A DNA stretch of 64,000 nucleotides, from NCBI GenBank assembly GCA_963732585.1, contig CAVSZY010000003.1, positions 1-64,000 of the forward strand, read 5' to 3'. The notes under the pieces are model-generated. The model did no database searches and was not told where the DNA came from. It worked only from the letters and a program-made list of their open reading frames with translations. Of this stretch, positions 18,044 through 26,420 are shown in pieces. A program made the position numbers and the translations under genes. Source of the DNA: WLMZ01 sp963732585 (GTDB lineage Bacteria; Actinomycetota; Acidimicrobiia; Acidimicrobiales; Ilumatobacteraceae). Each line of letters opens with the position of its first letter. Position 1 is the stretch's first letter.

Positions 18044-18874
18044 ATGGTCACCACCAACGCCCTGCTGTCATGCCTCGAACTCGAGTCGGTCGCCCCCGAG
18101 CACTATCGCGGCGGCCACGTCGATTTTGGCCACGGGGTCGTTTCCGGTGGGCAGTTGTTGGGTCAGGCGCTGGTCGCTGCTGCCCGCTGGCAGCCTGGCA
18201 AGCTGGCGAAGACGATCCACACCGTGTTCGCCCGCGCCGCGTCGTGCGAGATGCCGATCGAGATCGAGGTGCATCCGATTCAAGCCGGGCGTGCGTTCGC
18301 CAGCGCCAATGTCGTCGCCAGTCAGGCCGGGCGAGTCTGTGCGCAGTCGATCATCTTGCTGACCAGCGACGAGCCCGACCTGATTCGCCACGGCGACAGC
18401 GTCTCGGCACCACAGCCGCCAGCCGATGTCGCCGACGATGGAACGTGGCAGGTGCGCGTCGAGGGCGGCATCGATCTCTCCGACCCCGAGTTGGTCGGTC
18501 CGCCCGACGTCGATGTCTGGGTGCGTTTCGCCGGTGCCGCGATCGAACCACGCCTCGACCCGGTGATCGACCAGGCCTTGGTGGCCTTCTCCACCGACTT
18601 CTTTCTGATCGCCGCGGCGATGCGCCCGCACCCGGGCGTCGGCCAGGCGCAGGCGCACAAGACCCTGTCCACCGGGGTGATCAGCCATACGCTGACCTTC
18701 CACGAGCCGACACCGGGCGGCGCGTGGACGCTGTTGCGCCACCACAGCTCCTATGCCGGGCGTGGCCGCAGCTACGGTCGGGGCGATGTCTTCAGCGCCG
18801 ACGGCACCCTGGCCGCCTCGTTCGTGCAAGATGCGATGATCCGCCCGATGGCCTCCAGCGGCGGTTCGCTGTAG
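18044..18874 (+). CDS. TesB-like acyl-CoA thioesterase
   Basis: A 276-residue double hot-dog thioesterase of the TesB/Acot8 type. The first hot-dog contains HVDFGHGVVSGGQLLGQALV and HTVFARAASCEMPIEIEVHP. The second contains FFLIAAAMRPHPGVGQAQAH and LLRHHSSYAGRGRSYGRGDV. It is a shorter paralogue of the protein encoded at 16776-17948 and is transcribed away from it. Hydrolysis of medium or long acyl-CoAs is expected from the family. The gene runs towards the luciferase-like oxidoreductase, with 15 bp between their stops. Confidence 0.88.
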   Translation: MVTTNALLSCLELESVAPEHYRGGHVDFGHGVVSGGQLLGQALVAAARWQPGKLAKTIHTVFARAASCEMPIEIEVHPIQAGRAFASANVVASQAGRVCAQSIILLTSDEPDLIRHGDSVSAPQPPADVADDGTWQVRVEGGIDLSDPELVGPPDVDVWVRFAGAAIEPRLDPVIDQALVAFSTDFFLIAAAMRPHPGVGQAQAHKTLSTGVISHTLTFHEPTPGGAWTLLRHHSSYAGRGRSYGRGDVFSADGTLAASFVQDAMIRPMASSGGSL

Positions 18875-18889
18875 CCGGTTCAACCGCCT

Positions 18890-19868
18890 TCATGCGAACG
18901 CGGGCATGACCTCGTTCTCGAACAGGTGCAAGCTCTGCCAGGCCAATTCCGGGGGGATCCCACCGCACATCGGGTGCAGCATGGCGAAGGGGAACGGCGC
19001 AGCACGCAGTTCGCCGACGTATTCCTCCGGCGTGAGGATGTCGTAGCTGCCGCTGGCGCGCAGCTCGTCGAGCCCGCTCACCGTTGTGTACGGCGAGGCC
19101 GTATCGCTGGCCGCCTGCCAGGCACCGTAGGCGTTCATCTCGTGCATGAAGTAGGGCCCAAGCTGCTCCCAGCCCTGCTCGACGTCGCTGGCCAGGGCGA
19201 CGGTGCGCAGCTTGCCGATCGGGCACGGCCCCGGATCTGGCTTGCCGAGCTCGATCATCGCCTGTTGATACGCGGGCCACACCTCGGGGACGGCGGGCAG
19301 GAAGCCATCGGCGATGCGCGCCGCGCGTCGCGCCGCCGCGGCGCTGCTGCCGCCGAGCGTGATCGTCGGCCCGCCAGGGCGATGCGGTGCCGGTGTGACG
19401 GTGACGGTGCGGCCGCGATATCCGAACGGCTGGCCGGTAAACGCGGCCTTCAGCGTCAACACCGCCTCGGTGACCCGCTTCGGCCGCTCGCTGGAGGGCA
19501 CATCGAACATGGCGAACTCCTCGGGCACGTACCCGCCGCCGACGATCAGATCGACGCGCCCCTTGCTCAGGTTGTCGAGCACCGCCAGATCTTCGGCGAG
19601 GCGCAACGGATCGTGGAACGGCGCGATCAAGGCCGCGACGGTGAAGCGCACGTTGGTGGTGCGAGCGGCCATCGCCGCGATCATGATCAGCGGGCTCGGC
19701 AGATAACCATCGGGCGAAGCGTGATGCTCGGAGACGGTGACAGCGAGGCAGCCCTTGTCGTCGGCCCAACTGGCCATGTCGAGCGCCGCGGCGTAGACGA
19801 TCGGCCATCGACGTCGAGGCGATGGCCGGATTGCGAAGATCGAAACGAAGGGCGAAGTACAGCGGCAT
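18890..19868 (-). pseudogene. LLM-class F420-type oxidoreductase, frameshifted near start
   Basis: A luciferase-like TIM-barrel protein of about 325 residues. The normal N-terminus MPLYFALRFDLRNPAI starts at 19868 in one frame. It switches near 19800 into the frame with YAAALDMASWADDKGCLAVT and VSEHHASPDGYLPSPLIMIA. Dropping one base restores ADRYAAAL. Later segments are typical of the class: GRVDLIVGGGYVPEEFAMF and GRTVTVTPAPHRPGGPTITL. Actinobacterial members mostly use F420 and reduce or oxygenate a range of substrates. The single indel may be a sequence error, since the rest is intact. Confidence 0.75.
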
Positions 19869-19903
19869 GTCCGCGACATTATGCCCACGGGCGTTCAGCT
19901 AGC

Positions 19904-20392
19904 TTGCCGAAGGTGATCTTCGTCGTCGCTCCGCCGGATTCGACACAGGCCCGATGGGCGATGGAGCAGTATTTCGCCGAACTCGATCGGCGTTTCCCCA
20001 CCGGCTTCAGCGATCCCGACGCGCTCGACTCGGCGGCGACCGATTTTGTCAGCCCGCACGGTTTGTTCCTGCTGGTTGTCGAGGGTGAGGCAACACTCGG
20101 CTGCGGCGCGCTGCAGTTCCTCAACCAGGAAACTGCCGAGATCAAGCGGATGTGGGTCAACCCTGTGGCCCGCGGTCGCGGCATCGGAAAGGCGCTGTTA
20201 CGACACCTTGAGCAACAGGCAGCGACCGCTGGCTCTCGGCGAGTAGTGCTCGACACCAATGCCTCGCTGACCGAGGCGATCACGATGTATGGCGCCGCCG
20301 GTTACACAGCGATCGCGCGCTACAACGACAATCCCTACGCCGAGCGCTGGTTCGCCAAGGCTCTTGTGATCCCTCAGGCTGAGACCGGCTAG
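19904..20392 (+). CDS. GNAT-family N-acetyltransferase
   Basis: A 162-residue acetyltransferase. The acetyl-CoA binding motif A reads MWVNPVARGRGIGKALLRHLE (R/Q-x-x-G-x-G/A), followed by VVLDTNASLTEAITMYGAAG, the usual helix plus Y-x-x-x-G-F/Y. The start is unclear: TTG 19904 gives MPKVIFVVAPPD, GTG 19913 gives VIFVVAPPD, and no ATG is in frame nearby. The substrate is unknown. Its stop converges on the aminotransferase stop with a four-base overlap. Confidence 0.8.
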   Translation: MPKVIFVVAPPDSTQARWAMEQYFAELDRRFPTGFSDPDALDSAATDFVSPHGLFLLVVEGEATLGCGALQFLNQETAEIKRMWVNPVARGRGIGKALLRHLEQQAATAGSRRVVLDTNASLTEAITMYGAAGYTAIARYNDNPYAERWFAKALVIPQAETG

Positions 20393-21612
20393 CTGTGGCG
20401 GCGACGGTAGGTGCCGAGGAATCGCTCGATGCGGTGCAGCGCCTCGCCGAGGTCATCGACATTCGGCAGGAACACCAGCCGGAAGTGGTCGGTGGTCGGC
20501 CAGTTGAAGCCGGTGCCTTGGACGATCAGCAGCTTCTCTTCCTCGAGTAGCTCGTAGGCGAACTGTTGGTCGTCTTCGATCGGATACATCTTCGGGTCGA
20601 GCCGGGGGAACATATACAGCGCGCCCTTGGGCTTGACGACGCTGACCCCGGGAATCTGCGTGAGCATGTCGTAGGCCAGGTCGCGCTGGTGGCACAGTCG
20701 CCCGGTTGGCCCGATCAACTCGTTGATGCTCTGGTAGCCGCCCAGCGCAGTCTGGATCGCCAACTGCCCTGGCGTGTTGGCGCACAGGCGCATCGAGGCC
20801 AGCATGTTGAGGCCCTCGATATAGTCGGCGGCATGGCGCTTCTCGCCGGACACCACCATCCACCCGGCCCGATAGCCGCAGGAGCGGTAGTTCTTGGACA
20901 GACCGTTGTAGGTCAGGAACAACACGTCGTCGGCCAGCGAGGCGATGCTGGTGTGGGTGTTGCCGTCGTACAACGTCTTGTCGTAGATCTCGTCGGCCAT
21001 AATGATCAGCTGATGCTGGCGGGCGATCTCGACGATTTCCAGCAGCAGTTCGTCGGGGTACAGCGCCCCGGTCGGGTTGTTCGGGTTGATGATCACGATC
21101 GCTTTGGTCATCGAGGTGATCTTCGATCGAATGTCGTCGAGGTCAGGTAGCCAGTCGGCCTGCTCGTCGCACATGTAATGCACCGGGCGCCCACCGGAGA
21201 GCGCCACGGCACCCGTCCACAACGGATAGTCGGGTGCGGGCACGAGCACTTCCTGATCGTTGTCGAGCAACGCGTTGAGGCTCAAGGCGATGAGCTCGGA
21301 GGCGCCGTTGCCGAGGTAGACGTCATCGACCGCGACCCCGGCGATGTGCTTTTCCTGGGTGTAATGGACAACCGATTTGCGCGGTGCAAACAGGCCCTTG
21401 CTGTCGGTGTAACCCGCCGAGGACGACAGATTGCGGATCATGTCCTGGACGATTTCGTCCGGTGGATCGAAGCCGAACACGGCGAGGTTGCCGATGTTCA
21501 GCTTGATGATCTTTTGGCCCTCTTCTTCCATCTCCCTTGCTCGATCGAGTACCGGTCCGCGGATGTCGTAGAGGACATTGTCGAGTTTGCTCGACTTTGC
21601 GATCGGTTTCAT
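20389..21612 (-). CDS. Class I/II aminotransferase (AlaA-type)
   Basis: A 407-residue PLP-dependent aminotransferase. Visible motifs are NIGNLAVFGFDPPDEIVQDM, ASELIALSLNALLDNDQEVL, INPNNPTGALYPDELLLEIV, ADEIYDKTLYDG and the PLP-lysine region TYNGLSKNYRSCGYRAGWMV. The length and wording fit the AlaA/AspC-like alanine-synthesising group, which transfers an amino group from glutamate to pyruvate, but substrate specificity cannot be read with certainty. It lies after the FAS1 gene on the same strand, separated by a hairpin terminator at 21725-21755, and is probably transcribed on its own. Confidence 0.9.
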   Translation of the reverse strand: MKPIAKSSKLDNVLYDIRGPVLDRAREMEEEGQKIIKLNIGNLAVFGFDPPDEIVQDMIRNLSSSAGYTDSKGLFAPRKSVVHYTQEKHIAGVAVDDVYLGNGASELIALSLNALLDNDQEVLVPAPDYPLWTGAVALSGGRPVHYMCDEQADWLPDLDDIRSKITSMTKAIVIINPNNPTGALYPDELLLEIVEIARQHQLIIMADEIYDKTLYDGNTHTSIASLADDVLFLTYNGLSKNYRSCGYRAGWMVVSGEKRHAADYIEGLNMLASMRLCANTPGQLAIQTALGGYQSINELIGPTGRLCHQRDLAYDMLTQIPGVSVVKPKGALYMFPRLDPKMYPIEDDQQFAYELLEEEKLLIVQGTGFNWPTTDHFRLVFLPNVDDLGEALHRIERFLGTYRRRHS

Positions 21613-21724
21613 GGGACTCCTCGGGGAATGCGCCGAGCTCGACGCACGCTTGATGTGCTCAATGTTACGAGGCCGACCAGCGCAACCTTCGGCGATTTAC
21701 ATCGGCCTGGAGTCGATGACGCGA

Positions 21725-21755
21725 AAGTGCCGAGAGACCAGGTCCCTCGGCACTT
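21725..21755 (-). terminator. Intrinsic-type hairpin after the FAS1 gene
   Basis: The arms AAGTGCCGAG (21725-21734) and CTCGGCACTT (21746-21755) are exact complements around an 11-base loop. On the minus strand the stem is followed by TTTCGCG. It lies 55 bp past the FAS1 stop at 21811 and before the aminotransferase start, the expected place for a terminator. Confidence 0.7.
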
Positions 21756-21810
21756 CCCGCGTCCCGCCAATTCGGGGTCAGCGTGTGATCAATCAATGCT
21801 CAGCGAGTGC

Positions 21811-22977
21811 TCATCCAGGCATCAGCACGGCGTCGATGATGTGCACCGTGGCGTTGGCCGTGGGCACGTCGGCACAACCGACGCTGGCCTGGCCGTTGAC
21901 CATCAAGGTGCCATCAGCGGCCACCTCAAGGGTCAGGTCGGCACCATTGACCGTGGTCACCGAATCCATTCCGGCCAGATCTGCGCCGGACAGCTTCTCG
22001 CCGGCGACGACGTGGTAGGTGAGGATTGAGGTGAGCAGGTCTTTGTCGGCGAGGACGGCTTCGAGGTCCGCTGGTGGGAGGGCGGCGAAGGCGTCGTTGA
22101 CCGGGGCAAAGATGGTGAAGGGACCGTCGCTGTTGAGGGTGTCGACGAGGCCGGCTTCGGTGACGGCGGTGACCAGGGTGGACAGCAGCGGGTTGTTGCT
22201 TGCTGCGGTGGCGGCTGGGTCGTCGGTCATGCCGGCGAAGGAACCTTCACCGTCGGCCGGAATCGCCGAGCACAGCGGTCCGGTCGGGCCAGCGGCGGTC
22301 TCCGTGGCGGCCGGTGGCATCAGCAATTCACCGATGATGTGCACCGTGGCGTTGGCCGTCATCACATTGGAGCAGAGCACGTCGACTCCGTTGACGGTGG
22401 TGCCGTCGGCACCGAACTCGAGCATCGCGCCCTGAACCGTGGCTGCCGACCCGGCCGCACCGAGTGCCGCAGCGTCGAGGCTTTCGCCGGCGACGACGTG
22501 GTAGGTGAGGATTGAGGTGAGCAGGTCTTTGTCGGCGAGGACGGCTTCGAGGTCCGCTGGTGGGAGGGCGGCGAAGGCGTCGTTGACCGGGGCAAAGATG
22601 GTGAAGGGACCGTCGCTGTTGAGGGTGTCGACGAGGCCGGCTTCGGTGACGGCGGTGACCAGGGTGGACAGCAGCGGGTTGTTGCTTGCTGCGGTGGCGG
22701 CTGGGTCGTCGGTCATGCCGGCGAAGGAACCTTCACCGTCGGTCGGAACGGCGCTACACGCCGGGCCGAACGGTGCATCATCGGACATCGGCTCGGTGGT
22801 CACCACAGCATCGGTGACGACCGGCGTCGGTGCATCGGTCGGCGTCGGTGCGGCGGTGTCGGCGCTGGCCGTGATCGCCGGGGCGGCATCTTCGATGTCA
22901 TCACCGCAGGCCGCGGCGGTCAATGAAATGGCGGCGAATGCCGCAAATACTCGTAGTGTTCGGGAAGCGTTGTTCAT
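21811..22977 (-). CDS. FAS1 (fasciclin) lipoprotein with two domains
   Basis: A 388-residue exported protein. The signal region MNNASRTLRVFAAFAAISL is followed by TAAACGDD, a lipobox that would give a lipid-anchored cysteine. An acidic Thr/Pro/Asp-rich linker then leads to two FAS1 domains (about residues 80-220 and 240-385). Each contains NNPLLSTLVTAVTEAGLVDT, LNSDGPFTIFAPVNDAFAAL, DLLTSILTYHVVAGE and ATVHIIDAVLMP-like H2 segments. A stretch of 259 bp is identical between the two domains. AGGAG lies six bases before the ATG. FAS1 lipoproteins such as MPT83 are SigK targets in mycobacteria. The SigK/RskA-like pair lies 1.7 kb away, across the divergent oxidoreductase gene. Confidence 0.93.
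   Translation of the reverse strand: MNNASRTLRVFAAFAAISLTAAACGDDIEDAAPAITASADTAAPTPTDAPTPVVTDAVVTTEPMSDDAPFGPACSAVPTDGEGSFAGMTDDPAATAASNNPLLSTLVTAVTEAGLVDTLNSDGPFTIFAPVNDAFAALPPADLEAVLADKDLLTSILTYHVVAGESLDAAALGAAGSAATVQGAMLEFGADGTTVNGVDVLCSNVMTANATVHIIGELLMPPAATETAAGPTGPLCSAIPADGEGSFAGMTDDPAATAASNNPLLSTLVTAVTEAGLVDTLNSDGPFTIFAPVNDAFAALPPADLEAVLADKDLLTSILTYHVVAGEKLSGADLAGMDSVTTVNGADLTLEVAADGTLMVNGQASVGCADVPTANATVHIIDAVLMPG
21998..22256. repeat. 259-bp direct repeat, copy 1 (second FAS1 domain)
   Basis: This stretch is identical base for base with 22484-22742 (offset 486 bp). It encodes the core of the second FAS1 domain. Sequence outside the block differs between the domains, so the identity ends sharply, suggesting recent gene conversion or duplication. 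Confidence 0.95.
22484..22742. repeat. 259-bp direct repeat, copy 2 (first FAS1 domain)
   Basis: The partner of 21998-22256. It encodes the core of the first FAS1 domain, in the same reading frame. The first difference to the right is at 22743 (T, versus C at 22257). Confidence 0.95.
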
Positions 22978-23135
22978 GCTGTTTCTCCTGGATTCGAAGG
23001 AATCGTGGTGGGGGATGATCGCCGCTTTCTGCGGCGACTGGTTGTGGTTCGCAGCTCGTGGCGAGCCGGATCAAAAGAAAATTCGCAATTTCTGAACTTC
23101 GTGATCCGCCGACCGTTGGCATCCGAACAACCGTT

Positions 23136-24710
23136 ATGTCGCCAACCTCTCGTCAACGTGCCCACGGTGCTGCCGCTGGCCTCGCCGCCGCCTTCGTTGC
23201 CCTTGGCGCGGCGGAGCTGATCGCGGGCCTGCGGCGTTCCTGGCGCTCGCCGATCCTCGACGTTGGCGACCGGGTGATCGACCGGGTGCCGCCATTCGTC
23301 AAGGACTTCGCCATCGAAACCTTCGGCACCAAGGACAAGCCTGCACTGCTGATTGGCATCGGAGTGTTCGTCGCCATCTACGCCATGGCGCTGGGGATAC
23401 TCAGCGTGCGTCGGCGCATCGCCATCGGGCTTGTCGGCATCGCCGTCTTTGGTGTCGTCGGTGCGCTCGCCGCACTCAACCGCCGCACCGGCTCGGCCTG
23501 GTCGGACGCGATTCCCTCGCTCGTCGGCAGTGCGCTCGGCGCTGCGGCGCTGTGGTGGATGTGGCGCAACCTGGCCGCCGAACAATCGGCCGCCGCCCCC
23601 GCCGTCGAGACCACCGAGTTCGTCGGCCGACGTGCGGCGATCGGTCGCGGGCTGGGCGTCATCGCCGCCTTCGCCGTCGTCGGTGCCGCCGCTGGGGTTG
23701 CTGGGCGAGCGGTGAAACAGCGCTTCAGCGCGGCACAGTCGCGGGCTCGGCTGCGGCTACCGAAGGCTGCGATCGCGGCGCCAGCGGTGCCCGATGGCGT
23801 CAACGTCGACGTCGCCGGTATCGCCCCGTTCTTCACCCCGAACGGCGATTTCTATCGCATCGATACAGCGCTGTCGGTGCCGCAACTGACCGTCGAAGAC
23901 TACGAACTACGCGTCACCGGTTTGGTCGATCGGCCACTCAGCTTGAGTTTCAACGATCTCTTGGCTCGCAATGTGGTCGACTACGACATCACCTTGACGT
24001 GCGTCTCCAACACCGTCGGCGGCGAACTGCTCGGCACGGCGCGCTGGCTCGGCGTACGGCTCGACGATCTGCTCAATGAGGCCGGCGTCACCGGCGGTGC
24101 CGATCAGGTCGTCGGCCGATCGGTCGACGGCTACAGCTGTGGGTTTCCCTTGGACGCTGTGCGCGACGGCCGCAACGCGCTCGTCGCGTTCGGCATGAAT
24201 GGTGAGCCGCTGCCGCTGGAACACGGGTTCCCGGCCCGCCTGATCGTGCCGGGGCTGTATGGCTACACCTCGGCGACAAAGTGGTTGACCGAGATCGAGC
24301 TGACGACGTTCGCCGATTCTCAGCAGTACTGGGTACCGCGTGGCTACGCCGAGCGGGCTCCGATCAAGCTGATGAGCCGCATCGACTCGGTCGACGGGCT
24401 CGGCTCGCTGACCCGCAACGCCGATGGTGTCGTCGCCATCGGTGGCGTCGCCTGGGCGCAGACCGTTGGCATCAGCGCCGTCGAGGTGCAGATCGATGAG
24501 GGCCCCTGGCAAGCGACAATGCTCGGCGAGGAGCTGAACAGTGACACCTGGCGTCAGTGGGCGTTCCGTTGGACGCCATCGGGCGAGGGTCGCACCTCGA
24601 TTCGCTGCCGGGCGATCGACGCCAACGGTGAGGTGCAAACGGCCGATCGCGTCGAGCCATTGCCCAACGGTGCCTCCGGGCATCACCAAATTGTGGTGTT
24701 TATCAAATGA
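23136..24710 (+). CDS. Membrane-anchored molybdopterin oxidoreductase (sulfite oxidase-like)
   Basis: A 524-residue protein starting at ATG 23136 (MSPTSRQRAHGAAAGLAAAF). The N-terminal 200 residues hold several hydrophobic helices (GIGVFVAIYAMALGILS, IGLVGIAVFGVVGALAAL, GVIAAFAVVGAAAGVAG). The remainder is a sulfite-oxidase-type Moco domain. The Moco cysteine lies in DITLTCVSNTVGGELLG, and GFPLDAVRDGRNALVAFGMN, HGFPARLIVPGLYGY and the C-terminal dimerisation domain ending GHHQIVVFIK follow. The substrate is unknown. It is divergent from the FAS1 gene (158 bp between) and its stop overlaps the sigma factor start (ATGA), placing it in the sigma/anti-sigma operon. Confidence 0.9.
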   Translation: MSPTSRQRAHGAAAGLAAAFVALGAAELIAGLRRSWRSPILDVGDRVIDRVPPFVKDFAIETFGTKDKPALLIGIGVFVAIYAMALGILSVRRRIAIGLVGIAVFGVVGALAALNRRTGSAWSDAIPSLVGSALGAAALWWMWRNLAAEQSAAAPAVETTEFVGRRAAIGRGLGVIAAFAVVGAAAGVAGRAVKQRFSAAQSRARLRLPKAAIAAPAVPDGVNVDVAGIAPFFTPNGDFYRIDTALSVPQLTVEDYELRVTGLVDRPLSLSFNDLLARNVVDYDITLTCVSNTVGGELLGTARWLGVRLDDLLNEAGVTGGADQVVGRSVDGYSCGFPLDAVRDGRNALVAFGMNGEPLPLEHGFPARLIVPGLYGYTSATKWLTEIELTTFADSQQYWVPRGYAERAPIKLMSRIDSVDGLGSLTRNADGVVAIGGVAWAQTVGISAVEVQIDEGPWQATMLGEELNSDTWRQWAFRWTPSGEGRTSIRCRAIDANGEVQTADRVEPLPNGASGHHQIVVFIK

Positions 24711-25324
24711 ACCCTGGGCTGATCCTGCAGATGACCGCCAATCCGTTCGGTCGGGCGTGGCACAATTGGTTCATTCCGGCCGCACCTGATCTTCCCGCCC
24801 TGCTCGAGCGTGTCCGCCTCGGTGACCACTCAGCGTTCTCCTTGCTCTACGACGCCGTGGCGCCGGCAGTATTTTCGACTGTCCAGCGCGTCGTGCGCGA
24901 CCCGGCAATGTCGGAGGAAGTGACCCAAGAGGTGTTCGTCGAGCTGTGGAATTCCGCCTCCCGTTTCGATGGTGGTCGGGCCAGCGTCACCACCTGGGCG
25001 GTGACGATCGCCCGGCGCCGAGCCGTCGATCGGGTGCGCCGGGAACAGTCGCAGCGCAATCGAATCGAAGCGTTGAGCTGGCAGCGAGCCGATGGTTCGG
25101 CCGCTGTCGACGACGATGTCGTCTCGACCATCGAGGCTCAGGAGGTCAATCGGGCGTTGGCTGAATTGCCCGACGACCAGCGCACGGTCATCGAGTTGGC
25201 CTTTCTCGACGGTCTCAGCCACAGCGTGATCGCCGAGCAACTCGGCGTGCCACTGGGCACGGTGAAGGGTCGGGTTCGTGGGGGACTACAACGCCTCAAT
25301 GGCAGATTAGGAGGCGGGCGATGA
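24707..25324 (+). CDS. sigK: ECF sigma factor, SigK-like
   Basis: A 205-residue ECF sigma factor. Region 2 spans SLLYDAVAPAVFSTVQRVVR to EEVTQEVFVELW and VTTWAVTIARRRAVDRVRRE. Region 4 spans ALAELPDDQRTVIELAFLDG, LSHSVIAEQLGVPLGTVKGR and VRGGLQRL. The wording, and the immediately following RskA-like anti-sigma gene (four-base overlap), place it in the SigK group. In mycobacteria SigK drives FAS1 antigen genes, and a FAS1 lipoprotein gene lies just upstream here, divergent from the operon. The name is by similarity and context, not by phylogeny. Confidence 0.85.
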   Translation: MNPGLILQMTANPFGRAWHNWFIPAAPDLPALLERVRLGDHSAFSLLYDAVAPAVFSTVQRVVRDPAMSEEVTQEVFVELWNSASRFDGGRASVTTWAVTIARRRAVDRVRREQSQRNRIEALSWQRADGSAAVDDDVVSTIEAQEVNRALAELPDDQRTVIELAFLDGLSHSVIAEQLGVPLGTVKGRVRGGLQRLNGRLGGGR

Positions 25325-26016
25325 CTCCCCGAATCGATGAATTGATCGCCCTCGCGGCTCTCGGCGAGCTCGACGGCGACGGTTGGGTCGAGCTCGACGA
25401 TGCGGCCGCGGCCGATCCTGAGATCGCCCGGCAGTTGGACGAGGCGTTGGAGACGGCGGCGACGCTGCAAGCACATGCGGCGGTCGCCCCGCCGGGGCAT
25501 CTCAAGGCAGCGGTGATGGCGCAGATCGCCCACGTGTCGGCCCCGCCTCAAGCCGTGGTCGCCCAACTGGACGAACGTCGTAAGCGCCGCAACCTGATGC
25601 CGTTGTTGGCCGCTGCCGCGTTGGTGCTCGTGGTCGCTGGCGGTGCGATTGCCCTGTCACGCCCAGACTCCGGCAGCGACAGGATCGCGGCGGTCGTCGA
25701 TGCCGATGACGCCGTCGTGCGGGTGCTCGACATGCCGCCGAGCAACACCGTCGAGGTGATCTACTCGCCGTCGCACAACGCCGTGGTCGTCGAGGCTGAC
25801 GACATGCCGCTGTTGAGCGATGCGCAGACCTACCAACTGTGGCTCATCGAGGGCGACCAGCAGCCGGTGCCAGCCGGGCTGCTACGCCCCAACGACGACG
25901 GCGAATTGCGCGCCCGGATCGATGACATCGACCCGAGTGGGCAGACGCTGGCGATCACCGTGGAACCAGCTGGCGGCAGCGCGCTGCCGACCAGCGACCC
26001 CCTCGCCGTCGGCTAG
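25321..26016 (+). CDS. rskA: Anti-sigma factor, RskA-like
   Basis: A 231-residue single-pass membrane protein. The cytoplasmic N-terminus (about residues 1-90) begins ELIALAALGELDGDGWVELD, followed by a basic stop (DERRKRR) and a hydrophobic helix NLMPLLAAAALVLVVAGGAI. The extracytoplasmic domain carries the RskA-type pattern LLSDAQTYQLWLIEGDQQPV and PAGLLRPNDDGEL. It should hold the SigK-like factor inactive until regulated proteolysis. It starts inside the sigma stop codon. The gene ends directly against the convergent DUF4406 gene, the stop codons being adjacent. Confidence 0.87.
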   Translation: MTPRIDELIALAALGELDGDGWVELDDAAAADPEIARQLDEALETAATLQAHAAVAPPGHLKAAVMAQIAHVSAPPQAVVAQLDERRKRRNLMPLLAAAALVLVVAGGAIALSRPDSGSDRIAAVVDADDAVVRVLDMPPSNTVEVIYSPSHNAVVVEADDMPLLSDAQTYQLWLIEGDQQPVPAGLLRPNDDGELRARIDDIDPSGQTLAITVEPAGGSALPTSDPLAVG

Positions 26017-26397
26017 CTACGCCGGTCGATCGCTGACGAAACCGGGTATTTGCTCGATCGAGTCGTAGACCGGGATGCCGCGTTGGCGGGCGATGCGCAC
26101 GTCGTTGTCGGCTCCGGTGGAGGCACCGGGAAGCCGCAGCACCGCGTCGCAGTGCTGCAGCAGACGTTCGGCTGTCGGCGTGAGGATACGTAACGACTGG
26201 TCGTCGCCGACGGTGCTGCCGATGGCGTTCATGATCGGCAAGGCGACCCATTCGCCGATCATCGGAATGTGGCCGGCTTGGAAGATCGGCCAGGCCACGG
26301 ATTCGAGGTGGGCGAGGTTGGCCGCGAGGCGTTCCGGTTCGTCTTTTGTGCCCGAGCGATATGGCCCGGCGATGAGGATCAGCAATGGTGTGGTCAT
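26017..26397 (-). CDS. Nucleoside 2-deoxyribosyltransferase-like (DUF4406) protein
   Basis: A 126-residue protein with LLILIAGPYRSGTKDEPERL at the start, then HIPMIGEWVALPIMNAIG and CDAVLRLPGASTGADNDVRI with ARQRGIPVYDSIEQI. The GPY, DAV.R.PG.S.G...D pattern is that of the DUF4406/nucleoside 2-deoxyribosyltransferase-like fold. The role is unknown, and an NMP-glycosylase or ribosyltransferase activity would be the family guess. It is divergent from the DeoR gene, with an 86-bp gap holding four 10-bp repeats. Confidence 0.75.
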   Translation of the reverse strand: MTTPLLILIAGPYRSGTKDEPERLAANLAHLESVAWPIFQAGHIPMIGEWVALPIMNAIGSTVGDDQSLRILTPTAERLLQHCDAVLRLPGASTGADNDVRIARQRGIPVYDSIEQIPGFVSDRPA

Positions 26398-26420
26398 CGG
26401 CGCAACGATATCCACGAACA

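Noticed and set aside
18926..20392. A 488-residue plus-strand frame running through the LLM oxidoreductase
   Set aside because: Only the last 160 residues look like a protein (GNAT). The rest is the antisense shadow of the LLM gene.
21998..22742. CRISPR-like or satellite repeat
   Set aside because: There are only two long copies, both coding in the same frame of FAS1 domains.
22990..23135. SigK-like promoter (CATCC ... CGAATC) upstream of the FAS1 gene
   Set aside because: The spacing is plausible, but the -10-like CGAATC lies so close to the AGGAG that transcription would start inside the ribosome-binding site. A second partial match (CATCCGAAC) before the oxidoreductase has no partner.
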